From the NCBI GenBank assembly GCA_902797585.1, contig CADBTK010000090.1:1-9745 (forward strand): a stretch of DNA of 9,745 nt. Direction: 5' to 3'. The translations under genes and the position numbers were made by a program. Numbering within the stretch: position 1 is the stretch's first letter; each line of letters opens with the position of its first letter. Below the pieces are notes generated by a model. That model did not search any database and was not told the origin of the DNA. It saw only the letters and a list, made by a program, of their open reading frames with translations. Source of the stretch: Erysipelothrix rhusiopathiae (GTDB lineage Bacteria > Bacillota_I > Bacilli_A > Erysipelotrichales > Erysipelotrichaceae). Below, one piece after another: positions 1 through 6,098 of this stretch.

Positions 1-143
1 AACTATTTAAAATTCAATATTACGCAAGTAAGATTCCTTCTAAACGATTGAATGATTTTGTGGCAAAAGTGATATATTCATGTGTTAAACGAGATATACC
101 GAATAAAATACTTCATAAATCACCTTTAAAGAAATCGAATTAA
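1..143 (+). CDS. 3' end of an unrecognised protein (partial, cut by window start)
   Basis: The frame beginning at position 3 stays open for 46 codons to TAA at 141-143, while the other two forward frames meet stops within the first 51 bases. In DNA this AT-rich that is modest evidence of coding. The tail is basic and reads LFKIQYYASKIPSKRLNDFV, continuing to KSPLKKSN at the end. The pattern of a short beta strand followed by an amphipathic helix would suit the C-terminus of a LysR-type regulator effector domain, but this is only a resemblance and I do not assign a family. An intrinsic terminator starts seven bases after the stop, which supports a real gene end here. Confidence 0.5.
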   Translation, partial: LFKIQYYASKIPSKRLNDFVAKVIYSCVKRDIPNKILHKSPLKKSN

Positions 144-149
144 AATAAC

Positions 150-214
150 AAAAGAGGATATGAGAATTGAGCCTATAAAAGGATAAGGTTCGGTTGGAAA
201 TCCTCTTTTTTCTT
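150..214 (+). terminator. Intrinsic terminator after the upstream partial gene
   Basis: AAAAGAGGAT (150-159) is perfectly complementary to ATCCTCTTTT (200-209). Inside the loop, 166-174 can pair with 186-194 (nine pairs including G-U), so the whole forms a long two-part hairpin. It runs into a T-rich tract (TTTTTTCTT, to 214). On the opposite strand the hairpin is also followed by a T-rich stretch, so it could work in both directions. It separates the upstream gene from glyA. Confidence 0.7.
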
Positions 215-215
215 C

Positions 216-271
216 CTTATATATATAAGAGATTTAAAAAAGAGGTTTTTGCATAAAACCTTTCGGGTTTT
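216..271 (+). promoter_or_regulatory. Overlapping small hairpins upstream of glyA
   Basis: Several short inverted repeats share arms. CTTATATATATAAG (216-229) is a perfect 14-bp palindrome. CCTCTTTTTT (202-211) is complementary to AAAAAAGAGG (236-245). AGGTTTT (243-249) pairs with AAAACCT (255-261). AAAACC (255-260) alternatively pairs with GGTTTT (266-271), which runs straight into more T residues like a weak terminator. These helices cannot all form together. No known riboswitch or T-box core was recognised, for example no GGTGG T-box sequence. The function is unknown. Confidence 0.4.
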
Positions 272-277
272 TTTATG

Positions 278-299
278 TATAATATAGGCATTGGAGGAG
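278..299 (+). promoter_or_regulatory. glyA -10 box and ribosome binding site
   Basis: A perfect TATAAT lies at 278-283. No good -35 sits at normal spacing; the nearest -35-like hexamer is TTGCAT at 249-254, 23 bases upstream, which is too far. GGAGGAG at 293-299 is a strong ribosome binding site. A start site near 290 would leave a very short leader. The RBS lies 1 base before the ATG at 301 but 7 bases before the ATG at 307, so it favours the second ATG as the true start. Confidence 0.45.
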
Positions 300-306
300 A
301 ATGAAT

Positions 307-1533
307 ATGCGAGATACCGAAATGTTTTCAATTATTGAAAAAGAAGAAGAAAGACAAAAAAACAATGTGGAACTGATTGCCAGTGAAAACTTTGTGTCTA
401 AAGAAGTACGTCAAGCTCAAGGAAGTGTTTTAACAAACAAATATGCTGAAGGGTACCCTGGGAAACGTTACTATGGTGGATGTGTTCATGTTGACCAAGC
501 GGAACAACTAGCCATTGATCGTGCATGTAAATTGTTTGGAGCAGAATTTGCTAATGTGCAACCACACTCTGGTGCGCAAGCCAATATGGCTGTATACAAT
601 ACTGTATTACAACCAGGGGATACAGTTATGGGGATGAACTTAACATCTGGTGGTCATTTGACACATGGGTCCCCAGCTAACTTCTCTGGAAAGTTATACA
701 ACTTTGTGGAATACAATGTAAATAAAGAAACGGAATTAATTGATTACGATGAATTAGAAAAAATGGCTATGGAAGTCAAACCTAAATTAATCGTAGCAGG
801 GGCAAGTGCATATCCACGTATTATTGATTTCAAACGGTATCGCGAAATTGCCGATAAATGTGGAGCTTTATTAATGATTGATATGGCGCATATTGCTGGT
901 TTAGTAGCAACTGGACACCACCCAAGTCCAATTCCATACGCAGACTTTGTAACAACAACTACACATAAAACGTTACGTGGACCACGTGGAGGAATGGTTT
1001 TCTGTAAAGAAGAATATGGTAAGAAATTAAACTCTGCTGTATTCCCAGGAATGCAAGGAGGACCATTAGAACACGTTATTGCTGCAAAAGGTGTTTGTTT
1101 CTATGAAGCAAGCCAACCAGAATTTAAAGATTATATTGAACAAGTATTAAAAAATGTTCAAGTTATGGTTAAAGGATTCAAAGAAGCAGGTTATCGCTTA
1201 GTCAGTGGTGGAAGTGACAACCACTTACTATTGGTGGATGTAAAAGCGAGTCGTGGAATGAGTGGAAAACGCGCGGAACACTTATTAGACTGTGCAGGAA
1301 TCACTTGTAATAAAAACACCATTCCATTTGATGAAGAAAGTCCATTTATCACTTCTGGAATTCGTATTGGAGCTGCCGCTATGACAAGCCGTGGATTTAA
1401 AGAAGAAGAATTTGAACAAGTTACAAAATGGATGGTTGATGTATTGGATAAAGATGACGAAGACTACGCTGCAAAAATTCGTGAAGAAGTCATCGCATTA
1501 ACTTCACAATTCCCAACTGAGGCACAATTTTGA
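307..1533 (+). CDS. glyA: Serine hydroxymethyltransferase
   Basis: A cytosolic PLP enzyme that interconverts serine plus tetrahydrofolate with glycine plus 5,10-methylene-tetrahydrofolate, the main entry of one-carbon units. Family motifs run through the whole length: VELIASENF near the N-terminus, [26 protein letters not shown], the D-x-AHIAGL segment, and [11 protein letters not shown], whose lysine (codon 967-969) is the PLP Schiff-base residue. The length of 408 residues is normal. I start at 307 rather than at the in-frame ATG at 301, because GGAGGAG at 293-299 is correctly spaced only for 307. The TGA stop overlaps the TTG start of rlmH, so the two are probably translationally coupled. 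The folate-pathway partner folD lies about 5 kb downstream in a separate unit. Confidence 0.97.
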   Translation: MRDTEMFSIIEKEEERQKNNVELIASENFVSKEVRQAQGSVLTNKYAEGYPGKRYYGGCVHVDQAEQLAIDRACKLFGAEFANVQPHSGAQANMAVYNTVLQPGDTVMGMNLTSGGHLTHGSPANFSGKLYNFVEYNVNKETELIDYDELEKMAMEVKPKLIVAGASAYPRIIDFKRYREIADKCGALLMIDMAHIAGLVATGHHPSPIPYADFVTTTTHKTLRGPRGGMVFCKEEYGKKLNSAVFPGMQGGPLEHVIAAKGVCFYEASQPEFKDYIEQVLKNVQVMVKGFKEAGYRLVSGGSDNHLLLVDVKASRGMSGKRAEHLLDCAGITCNKNTIPFDEESPFITSGIRIGAAAMTSRGFKEEEFEQVTKWMVDVLDKDDEDYAAKIREEVIALTSQFPTEAQF

Positions 1534-2003
1534 TTAAAATAATCTGTATTGGAAAAAACAAAGACAGTGCATTAAAGAGTTTAGAAAAGGAGTACAGCAA
1601 ACGCTGTTCTTCTTTTACTAAGTTGAGCATTGTGGAAGTTAAAGATGAACCGACACTTCATATGGATAGAGAGAATGAAATCCAACGTATCACGCAATTG
1701 GAAGCCGATCGTGTCTTAAAACAAATCAAAGACGATGATTTTGTGGTGTTATTGGATTTGCATGGAGATATGTTAGATTCGATTCAATTTTCAAAAAAAT
1801 TAGATCAATGGCAAAGCCAAGGGAAACATATTGTCTTTGTGATTGCGGGTTCTTGCGGACCTCATCAAAGGCTTGTCAACCGAGCGCAATTTCGATGGAA
1901 ATTATCGGATTTGACATTTACACATTTAATGACAAGAGTCCTATTGTTGGAGCAAATTTATCGAGGGTTTTCTATCCTTCATCAAAGAAATTATCATAAA
2001 TAA
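1530..2003 (+). CDS. rlmH: 23S rRNA (pseudouridine-1915 N3) methyltransferase RlmH
   Basis: A SPOUT-class (trefoil-knot) SAM-dependent enzyme that methylates pseudouridine 1915 in helix 69 of 23S rRNA on assembled ribosomes. The N-terminus [12 protein letters not shown], the acidic IVEVKDEP segment, the FVIAG-SCG loop and the C-terminal [10 protein letters not shown]...YHK all match the family, and 157 residues is the usual length. The start is TTG at 1530, sharing TTGA with the glyA stop; there is no in-frame ATG upstream, and the family N-terminus begins exactly here. Two normally strict positions differ: the usual GG of the SAM loop is A106-G107, and the usual Pro-His near the knot is T131-H132. 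The conserved final Tyr-His-Lys is present. The role is secure; the effect of the substitutions is unknown. Confidence 0.92.
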   Translation: MIKIICIGKNKDSALKSLEKEYSKRCSSFTKLSIVEVKDEPTLHMDRENEIQRITQLEADRVLKQIKDDDFVVLLDLHGDMLDSIQFSKKLDQWQSQGKHIVFVIAGSCGPHQRLVNRAQFRWKLSDLTFTHLMTRVLLLEQIYRGFSILHQRNYHK

Positions 2004-2012
2004 AAAAAGGGA

Positions 2013-2051
2013 TATACAAAACAAAAATCTTATGGTATTTTATGAATACTA
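2013..2051 (+). promoter_or_regulatory. Candidate promoter for the small membrane protein gene
   Basis: TATACA (2013-2018), a 17-base spacer and TATTTT (2036-2041) preceded by TGG make a possible extended -10 promoter. TGGTATT (2033-2039) and AATACTA (2045-2051) form a 7-bp dyad, allowing one G-U pair, over the -10 region; it could be an operator or a weak hairpin. No terminator separates rlmH from this region, so readthrough from glyA-rlmH is also possible. Confidence 0.3.
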
Positions 2052-2085
2052 AAAACGAAAGGGGAGAATAAATTAAGGGGGAATT

Positions 2086-2268
2086 ATGAAGTTTTATAGG
2101 GGGTTGAGATTTGTCAACAATCTATTGGCTTGCGTTGTGTTATTCGAGATAATAGGGTATTCTTGGATACTAAAACATAAGGCAAATACCAATTGGTTGA
2201 TTGATGCAATCATCATAATTTTATGCATTTTTGATTTGATATGGAGTAAAAGAATTGTAAGAAGATGA
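2086..2268 (+). CDS. Small two-helix membrane protein, function unknown
   Basis: I do not recognise this 60-residue protein. It has a basic N-terminus (KFYRGLR), a hydrophobic segment at about residues 13-29, a short polar loop (KHKANTN), a second hydrophobic segment at about 37-53 and a basic tail (SKRIVRR). This predicts two transmembrane helices with both ends in the cytoplasm by the positive-inside rule. A clear purine-rich ribosome binding site (AAGGGGG, 2075-2081) precedes the ATG, and a strong terminator begins within the stop codon. Both support a real gene. No signal peptide cleavage motif, metal-binding residues or catalytic motifs are visible. It could be a small orphan membrane protein or a toxin-like peptide; nothing in the sequence favours a specific role. 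Confidence 0.65.
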   Translation: MKFYRGLRFVNNLLACVVLFEIIGYSWILKHKANTNWLIDAIIIILCIFDLIWSKRIVRR

Positions 2269-2295
2269 ACAGCTGGAATAAGCTGTTCTTTTTTT
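2267..2295 (+). terminator. Intrinsic terminator before pgk
   Basis: GAACAGCT (2267-2274) and AGCTGTTC (2281-2288) form a perfect 8-bp stem with a six-base loop, followed by seven T residues. The stem begins inside the TGA stop of the small membrane protein gene, so it closes the glyA-rlmH-small ORF unit. Confidence 0.9.
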
Positions 2296-2383
2296 GAGAT
2301 GATTCATATTCTATATATTATATATGTCATTAATAGTTCTATTTCTTGTTTATAACTTTTTTTGTGGTTGTGAACACTTTATC

Positions 2384-2435
2384 TAGTCATTCAAAACTTG
2401 CAATGATATAATAGGAAAGTACAGACAGTAGGAGG
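2384..2435 (+). promoter_or_regulatory. pgk promoter (extended -10) and ribosome binding site
   Basis: TAGTCA (2384-2389, four of six matches to TTGACA), a 17-base spacer and a perfect TATAAT (2407-2412) with an extended TGA (2404-2406). AGGAGG at 2430-2435 lies 7 bases before the pgk ATG. The 85 bases upstream are very AT-rich, which could act as an UP element. TTGTGAA at 2368-2374 resembles one half of a Rex redox-repressor site, but the second half is poor. Confidence 0.7.
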
Positions 2436-2442
2436 AAAAACC

Positions 2443-3627
2443 ATGACAAAAAGAACTGTTAAAGATCTTGACGTTGCTGGAAAAAGAGTCTTAGTACGTT
2501 GTGATTTCAACGTTCCTCAAGTGGACGGAGTAATCTCTAATGATAACCGTATTCAGGCTGCTTTACCTACAATCAAATACTTGATTGAAAACAACGCAAA
2601 AATTGTATTATTCTCTCACTTAGGAAAAGTGAAAAAAGAAGAGGACAAAGCAAAAAATAATTTACAATGTGTAGCTGACCGCTTAGCTGAATTGTTACCA
2701 GACACAAAAGTAACATTTGTCCCTGTTACTCGTGGTCCTGAATTAGAAGAAGCCGTTGCTGCTTTAAATGATGGAGATATCGTTCTTGTTCAAAACACTC
2801 GTTATGAAGCAGGAGAATCTAAAAACGACGAAGAATTAGGAAAATACTGGGCTAGCTTAGGTGACATGTTTGTGGAAGATGCATTCGGTTCTGTTCACCG
2901 TGCTCACGCATCTACAGTAGGAATCCCTTCTAACTTAAAAGACAACGCTTTAGGATTCTTAGTAGAAAAAGAAGTAGACATGTTAGGAAAAGCTGTTGAT
3001 AACCCTGAATCTCCATTTGTAGCTATTATAGGTGGAGCAAAAGTATCTGATAAAATTGCTGTTATCGGAAACATGTTAGAAAAAGCTGACAAAGTAATCA
3101 TCGGTGGAGGTATGGCATATACTTTCATGAAAGCACAAGGTGGATCTATTGGTGAATCTTTATGCGAAGATGACAAAATTGAATTAGCAAAAGAAACATT
3201 GGCTAAAGGTGGAGACAAAATTGTTTTACCTGTAGACAACGTTTGTGCAGATGCATTTGACAACGATGCCAACACACAAATCTGTAAATCAGGAGAAATC
3301 CCTGATGGATGGCAAGGATTGGACATCGGACCAGAATCTGTTGAATTATTCAAAAAGACTTTGGAAGGTGCAAAAACTGTTGTTTGGAATGGACCAATGG
3401 GTGTATTCGAAATGGATAACTTTGCCAAAGGTACATTGGCTGTATGTACTGCAATCTCTGAATTGCCTGATGCAACAACTGTAATCGGTGGTGGAGATAG
3501 TGCTGCTGCTGCTATTAAATTAGGATTTAAAGAAAAATTCTCACACATTTCAACAGGTGGAGGAGCTTCTTTAGAATACATGGAAGGTAAAACATTACCT
3601 GGAATCGCCATTATTGGTGACAAATAA
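2443..3627 (+). CDS. pgk: Phosphoglycerate kinase
   Basis: A cytosolic glycolytic enzyme that transfers the phosphoryl group of 1,3-bisphosphoglycerate to ADP, giving 3-phosphoglycerate and ATP. The N-terminal substrate domain shows RCDFNVP (residues 19-25), NDNRI, FSHLG and a GSVHRAHAS segment. The C-terminal nucleotide domain shows [19 protein letters not shown] and GGGDSAAA (349 onward), then [10 protein letters not shown] near the end. At 394 residues it is full length. The segment after the SHLG motif has Lys where many homologues have Arg, with a [12 protein letters not shown] insert style that I believe is common in clostridial and streptococcal enzymes. It has its own promoter and is followed at once by tpiA, whose ribosome binding site overlaps the pgk stop. 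No gapA, gpm or eno adjoins it in this window. Confidence 0.98.
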   Translation: MTKRTVKDLDVAGKRVLVRCDFNVPQVDGVISNDNRIQAALPTIKYLIENNAKIVLFSHLGKVKKEEDKAKNNLQCVADRLAELLPDTKVTFVPVTRGPELEEAVAALNDGDIVLVQNTRYEAGESKNDEELGKYWASLGDMFVEDAFGSVHRAHASTVGIPSNLKDNALGFLVEKEVDMLGKAVDNPESPFVAIIGGAKVSDKIAVIGNMLEKADKVIIGGGMAYTFMKAQGGSIGESLCEDDKIELAKETLAKGGDKIVLPVDNVCADAFDNDANTQICKSGEIPDGWQGLDIGPESVELFKKTLEGAKTVVWNGPMGVFEMDNFAKGTLAVCTAISELPDATTVIGGGDSAAAAIKLGFKEKFSHISTGGGASLEYMEGKTLPGIAIIGDK

Positions 3628-3637
3628 GGAGAATAAC

Positions 3638-4387
3638 ATGAGTAGAAAACCAATTATTGTTGGAAACTGGAAAATGAACAAAAACAATGCAGAAACAAAA
3701 GCATTCTTCGAAAAAGTAGATGCTGTTGCTGCAACTGATGCCGCTGTTTACGGAGTTGGTGTTCCTTTTACTGATTTAAGAACAGCCCAAGATTTGGCAA
3801 ACAACTTAATCGTTGCTGCTGAAAACTGCCACTGGGAAGATTCAGGTGCATTTACTGGGGAAGTAAGTGTTCCTATGTTAGAAGAATTAGGATTGAAATA
3901 CTGTATTATTGGACACAGCGAACGTCGTGAGATGTTTGGTGACACAGATGAAACAGTAAACAAAAAAGCGCACCGTTTGATTCAAGCGGGAATCACTCCA
4001 ATTCTTTGTATTGGAGAAACAGAAGCTCAATACGATGCAGGAGAAACTGAACAAGTAATCCGCGAACAATTAGCTGGATCTTTAAAAGATTTAGCTGCAA
4101 GTGCTGTTGCTGATATGGTTATCGCATATGAACCAATCTGGGCAATCGGTACAGGAAAAAGTGCTTCTGTTGAAATTGCAGAAAACTGCTGTAAATTAGT
4201 TCGTGACGTTGTTAGAGACATGGTCGGAGACGATGCAGCGGACAAAGTACGTATTCAATATGGTGGAAGTGTAAAACCTGAAAATGTTGTTGAATACATG
4301 GCACAAGAAGACATCGATGGTGCTTTAATTGGTGGAGCAAGTTTAAAAGAAGACAGTTTCATCGACATTATCGAAAAAACAAAATAA
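3638..4387 (+). CDS. tpiA: Triosephosphate isomerase
   Basis: A TIM-barrel enzyme interconverting dihydroxyacetone phosphate and glyceraldehyde 3-phosphate. The catalytic residues are visible: K12 in GNWKMN, H93 in IIGHSERR and the base E165 in YEPIWAIGTG. The phosphate-binding loops YGGSVKPEN and GALIGGASL lie near the C-terminus. The length of 249 residues is typical. I chose the ATG at 3638 because AGGAG (3627-3631, overlapping the pgk stop) is six bases upstream and family members begin exactly here; an earlier in-frame ATG at 3614 lies within pgk and has no such support. The 10-base gap from pgk indicates co-transcription and tight coupling. An intrinsic terminator follows. Confidence 0.98.
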   Translation: MSRKPIIVGNWKMNKNNAETKAFFEKVDAVAATDAAVYGVGVPFTDLRTAQDLANNLIVAAENCHWEDSGAFTGEVSVPMLEELGLKYCIIGHSERREMFGDTDETVNKKAHRLIQAGITPILCIGETEAQYDAGETEQVIREQLAGSLKDLAASAVADMVIAYEPIWAIGTGKSASVEIAENCCKLVRDVVRDMVGDDAADKVRIQYGGSVKPENVVEYMAQEDIDGALIGGASLKEDSFIDIIEKTK

Positions 4388-4399
4388 TTTTGTGTATTT

Positions 4400-4431
4400 G
4401 CGGACTTAATATAATTTTGAGTCCGCTTTTT
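4400..4431 (+). terminator. Intrinsic terminator after tpiA
   Basis: GCGGACT (4400-4406) pairs with AGTCCGC (4420-4426), a 7-bp GC-rich stem with a 13-base AT-rich loop, followed by TTTTT (4427-4431). It ends the pgk-tpiA unit. Confidence 0.88.
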
Positions 4432-4452
4432 ATGTGTCAAAAAACGAAATCA

Positions 4453-4549
4453 TCACATATTTTCACATGAAAAAAAGGGGGGTAAAAGGTTGAAATGATG
4501 ATTTTTGTGTGTTAAGGTATCAACGTAACATTGAAAACCGATAGGGGGG
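4453..4549 (+). promoter_or_regulatory. Control region of the exported NlpC/P60-like gene
   Basis: TTGAAA (4490-4495), a 17-base spacer and TAAGGT (4513-4518) with an extended TGT (4510-4512) form a plausible promoter. Upstream, TCACAT occurs twice in direct orientation (4453-4458 and 4463-4468), 10 bases apart start to start, as response-regulator half-sites often are. TGTTAAG (4510-4516) and CGTAACA (4524-4530) form an imperfect dyad spanning the -10 and the expected start site. Two runs of six or more G occur, at about 4477-4482 and 4544-4549; the second is the ribosome binding site. Confidence 0.5.
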
Positions 4550-4554
4550 TTAAT

Positions 4555-5532
4555 ATGAATTTTGTCGAGAACAACGGTAAAAAAGTTGCCGCAATCTTGT
4601 GTGTAGCCTCAGCTTTTCCGGTAGTCGCAACTATTTATGCAAAGGAAACTGCGCCAGGTTGGCACGGTGACAAATATGTAAATAGTGACAAAACTGTCGC
4701 AAAAGGATGGAAAGAAATCCAAGGGAAAAGTTATTACTTCGACGAAAAAAATGGAGAAGTTAAAAAAGAGAAAACACAAGAAGCAACTGTATCCAATGTA
4801 TCTGCAACAGTAGCAGATGATATTGAATCAACAGTTACTGAATCAACTATCGCAGCTATTGAGGAAGAAAATGCACGTATTGATGCAGCTGCCGCTGAAG
4901 CAGAAGCTGCTGCAGCCGCTGCAGTTGAAGTACCTCAAACTACAGTATATGTAGCTGAAGCTCAAGAAGTTGCTGTACCGGAAGTTCAACAAGTCGCAAA
5001 TGTTGAAGTTCCAGTAGTAGAAACTCCAGTCGCACCAGTAGAAGAAGCTACTTATGTAGAAAACACAGTTGCACCAGTTGAACAAGCGCCAGAAGTGCTT
5101 GAACAACCAGTAGCTCAACCTGAAGCTCAACCAGTAGTTGAACAAGCAGCTCCAGCTGCTACAGTAGACTCAACAGCAACTAACAGTTCTTTGAACCAAA
5201 CAATTGCTAACGCAGCATTAGGATTAGTAGGAGTAACTAATGGTTACCAATGTACTGATGTAGCTGCAATGGCATTACAAGGTGCCGGAGTTAACGCTTC
5301 TGTAATGTGGCCAGCTGAAATGATCAGCGCGTACACTACAGGTGTTGCTCAAACCAACCCACAAGCTGGTAACTTAATTTACTATGCTGATGGTGGTGGT
5401 GGAATGGCTCACATCGCTGTATACATCGGTGATGGACAAGCTGTTCACGGAAACTACAACGGACAAACAGTTGTTGCAGGAAGTAACGTATATGGTGCTT
5501 CCGCTCCGATTTACTACCAAGTAAACGGATAA
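4555..5532 (+). CDS. Exported cell-wall protein with NlpC/P60-like hydrolase domain
   Basis: A predicted secreted peptidoglycan-active protein of 325 residues. Residues 8-29 form a signal peptide (GKK followed by a hydrophobic stretch, probable cleavage after A29). Residues 35-68 look like one to one-and-a-half glucan/choline-binding-type repeats (GWKEIQGKSYYFDEKNGE). A probable coiled, Ala-rich segment (about 80-125) and a long Pro/Val/Glu/Gln-rich linker (about 125-205) follow. The C-terminal domain (about 215-325) carries C233 in YQCTDVA, H286 in MAHIAVYIGDG and H298 in AVHGNYNG, fitting the Cys-His-His arrangement of NlpC/P60 endopeptidases; CHAP is the alternative fold. I start at the ATG at 4555 behind AGGGGGG (4543-4549), since a TTG at 4531 would put charged residues ahead of the signal and precedes the RBS. 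It is flanked by terminators, so it is monocistronic. Substrate bond unknown. Confidence 0.85.
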   Translation: MNFVENNGKKVAAILCVASAFPVVATIYAKETAPGWHGDKYVNSDKTVAKGWKEIQGKSYYFDEKNGEVKKEKTQEATVSNVSATVADDIESTVTESTIAAIEEENARIDAAAAEAEAAAAAAVEVPQTTVYVAEAQEVAVPEVQQVANVEVPVVETPVAPVEEATYVENTVAPVEQAPEVLEQPVAQPEAQPVVEQAAPAATVDSTATNSSLNQTIANAALGLVGVTNGYQCTDVAAMALQGAGVNASVMWPAEMISAYTTGVAQTNPQAGNLIYYADGGGGMAHIAVYIGDGQAVHGNYNGQTVVAGSNVYGASAPIYYQVNG

Positions 5533-5548
5533 GAAACAAAATGTTACT

Positions 5549-5577
5549 AAAAGCTTGGTGTTGACCAAGCTTTTTTT
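5549..5577 (+). terminator. Intrinsic terminator after the NlpC/P60-like gene
   Basis: AAAAGCTTGGT (5549-5559) and ACCAAGCTTTT (5564-5574) form a perfect 11-bp stem with a GTTG loop, ending in seven T residues (5571-5577). The downstream loop and arm also contain the -35 box proposed for ispF. Confidence 0.93.
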
Positions 5578-5588
5578 ATTGGTAAAAT
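5561..5588 (+). promoter_or_regulatory. ispF-operon promoter overlapping the preceding terminator
   Basis: TTGACC (5561-5566, five of six consensus matches), a 16-base spacer and TAAAAT (5583-5588), with an extended TGG (5580-5582). The -35 hexamer begins in the loop and enters the downstream arm of the terminator hairpin, so the two signals share sequence. Confidence 0.65.
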
Positions 5589-5618
5589 AATAAAGAAATA
5601 TGGAAAGAATGTGATTTG

Positions 5619-6098
5619 ATGATTCGAATTGGACAAGCAATAGATATACATCCTTTAAAAGAAGGTCGTGATTGTATCATTGGTGGTGTTAAAATCCCAC
5701 ATACCTTAGGATGTGATGGACATAGTGATGCGGATGTTTTATTACATGCTATTGGAGAAAGTATACTGGGAGCTTTGGCCCTTGGAGATTTAGGACATCA
5801 TTTTCCGGATACTGATCCTCAATATAAAGGAATCTCTTCTTTGATTTTGTTGGAACATATTGCTAACTTGATGAAAAAGAATAAGTATCATGTAGGAAAT
5901 ATTGATGCCACAATTTTAGCCGAAAAGCCTAAAATGGCTCCATATATTGAACAAATGCGAAACAATGTAGCAAAAGCCTTGGATTGCGATTGCTCACAAA
6001 TTAGTATTAAAGCAACCCGTGGAGAAAAACTTGGCTTTGTAGGGCGTCAAGAGGGTATTACAGCGCTTTGTGTATGTTTATTGGAGAAAGATGCATGA
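5619..6098 (+). CDS. ispF: 2-C-methyl-D-erythritol 2,4-cyclodiphosphate synthase
   Basis: A trimeric enzyme of the non-mevalonate (MEP) isoprenoid pathway that converts CDP-methylerythritol 2-phosphate to the cyclic diphosphate, releasing CMP. The metal-binding D9-x-H11 (AIDIHPL) and the [12 protein letters not shown] segment are present, as are [10 protein letters not shown] and [10 protein letters not shown]. At 159 residues the length is normal. Two motif positions are unusual: the first motif reads GQAIDIH where GxGxDxH is common, and KATRGE (R134, G135) replaces the common KATTTE that lines the CDP site. Start at ATG 5619; a TTG immediately upstream is less likely. The ribosome binding site is weak (GGAAAG, 5602-5607). 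It heads the six-gene run, and its stop overlaps the dtd start (ATGA). Confidence 0.95.
   Translation: MIRIGQAIDIHPLKEGRDCIIGGVKIPHTLGCDGHSDADVLLHAIGESILGALALGDLGHHFPDTDPQYKGISSLILLEHIANLMKKNKYHVGNIDATILAEKPKMAPYIEQMRNNVAKALDCDCSQISIKATRGEKLGFVGRQEGITALCVCLLEKDA

Noticed and set aside
150..300. T-box or glycine/THF riboswitch upstream of glyA
   Set aside because: No T-box GGTGG sequence or recognisable aptamer core was seen, and the region between the two terminator-like hairpins is too short for a standard T-box leader.
2042..2071. A nine-codon ORF (MNTKNERGE) that could be a leader peptide before the small membrane protein gene
   Set aside because: No ribosome binding site precedes it, it shows no repeated regulatory codons, and it lies over the proposed start site of transcription.
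2904..3653. A 249-codon open frame on the minus strand opposite pgk
   Set aside because: It is the complement of a clear pgk gene, has no family resemblance, and arises from the biased codon use of a highly expressed gene.
4453..4469. WalR box upstream of the cell-wall hydrolase gene
   Set aside because: On the reverse strand the repeats read TGTGA with a 10-base period, while the WalR consensus is TGTWAH with an 11-base period and A or T at the fourth position.
4467..4493. A tiny ORF (MKKRGVKG) before the NlpC/P60-like gene
   Set aside because: It ends inside the proposed -35 region, has no ribosome binding site, and is only eight codons long.
4843..5145. A 100-codon minus-strand frame rich in Phe, Ser, Tyr and Cys
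   Set aside because: It mirrors the repetitive linker of the NlpC/P60-like protein; its composition is what antisense of an Ala/Val/Glu/Gln-rich coding region gives.
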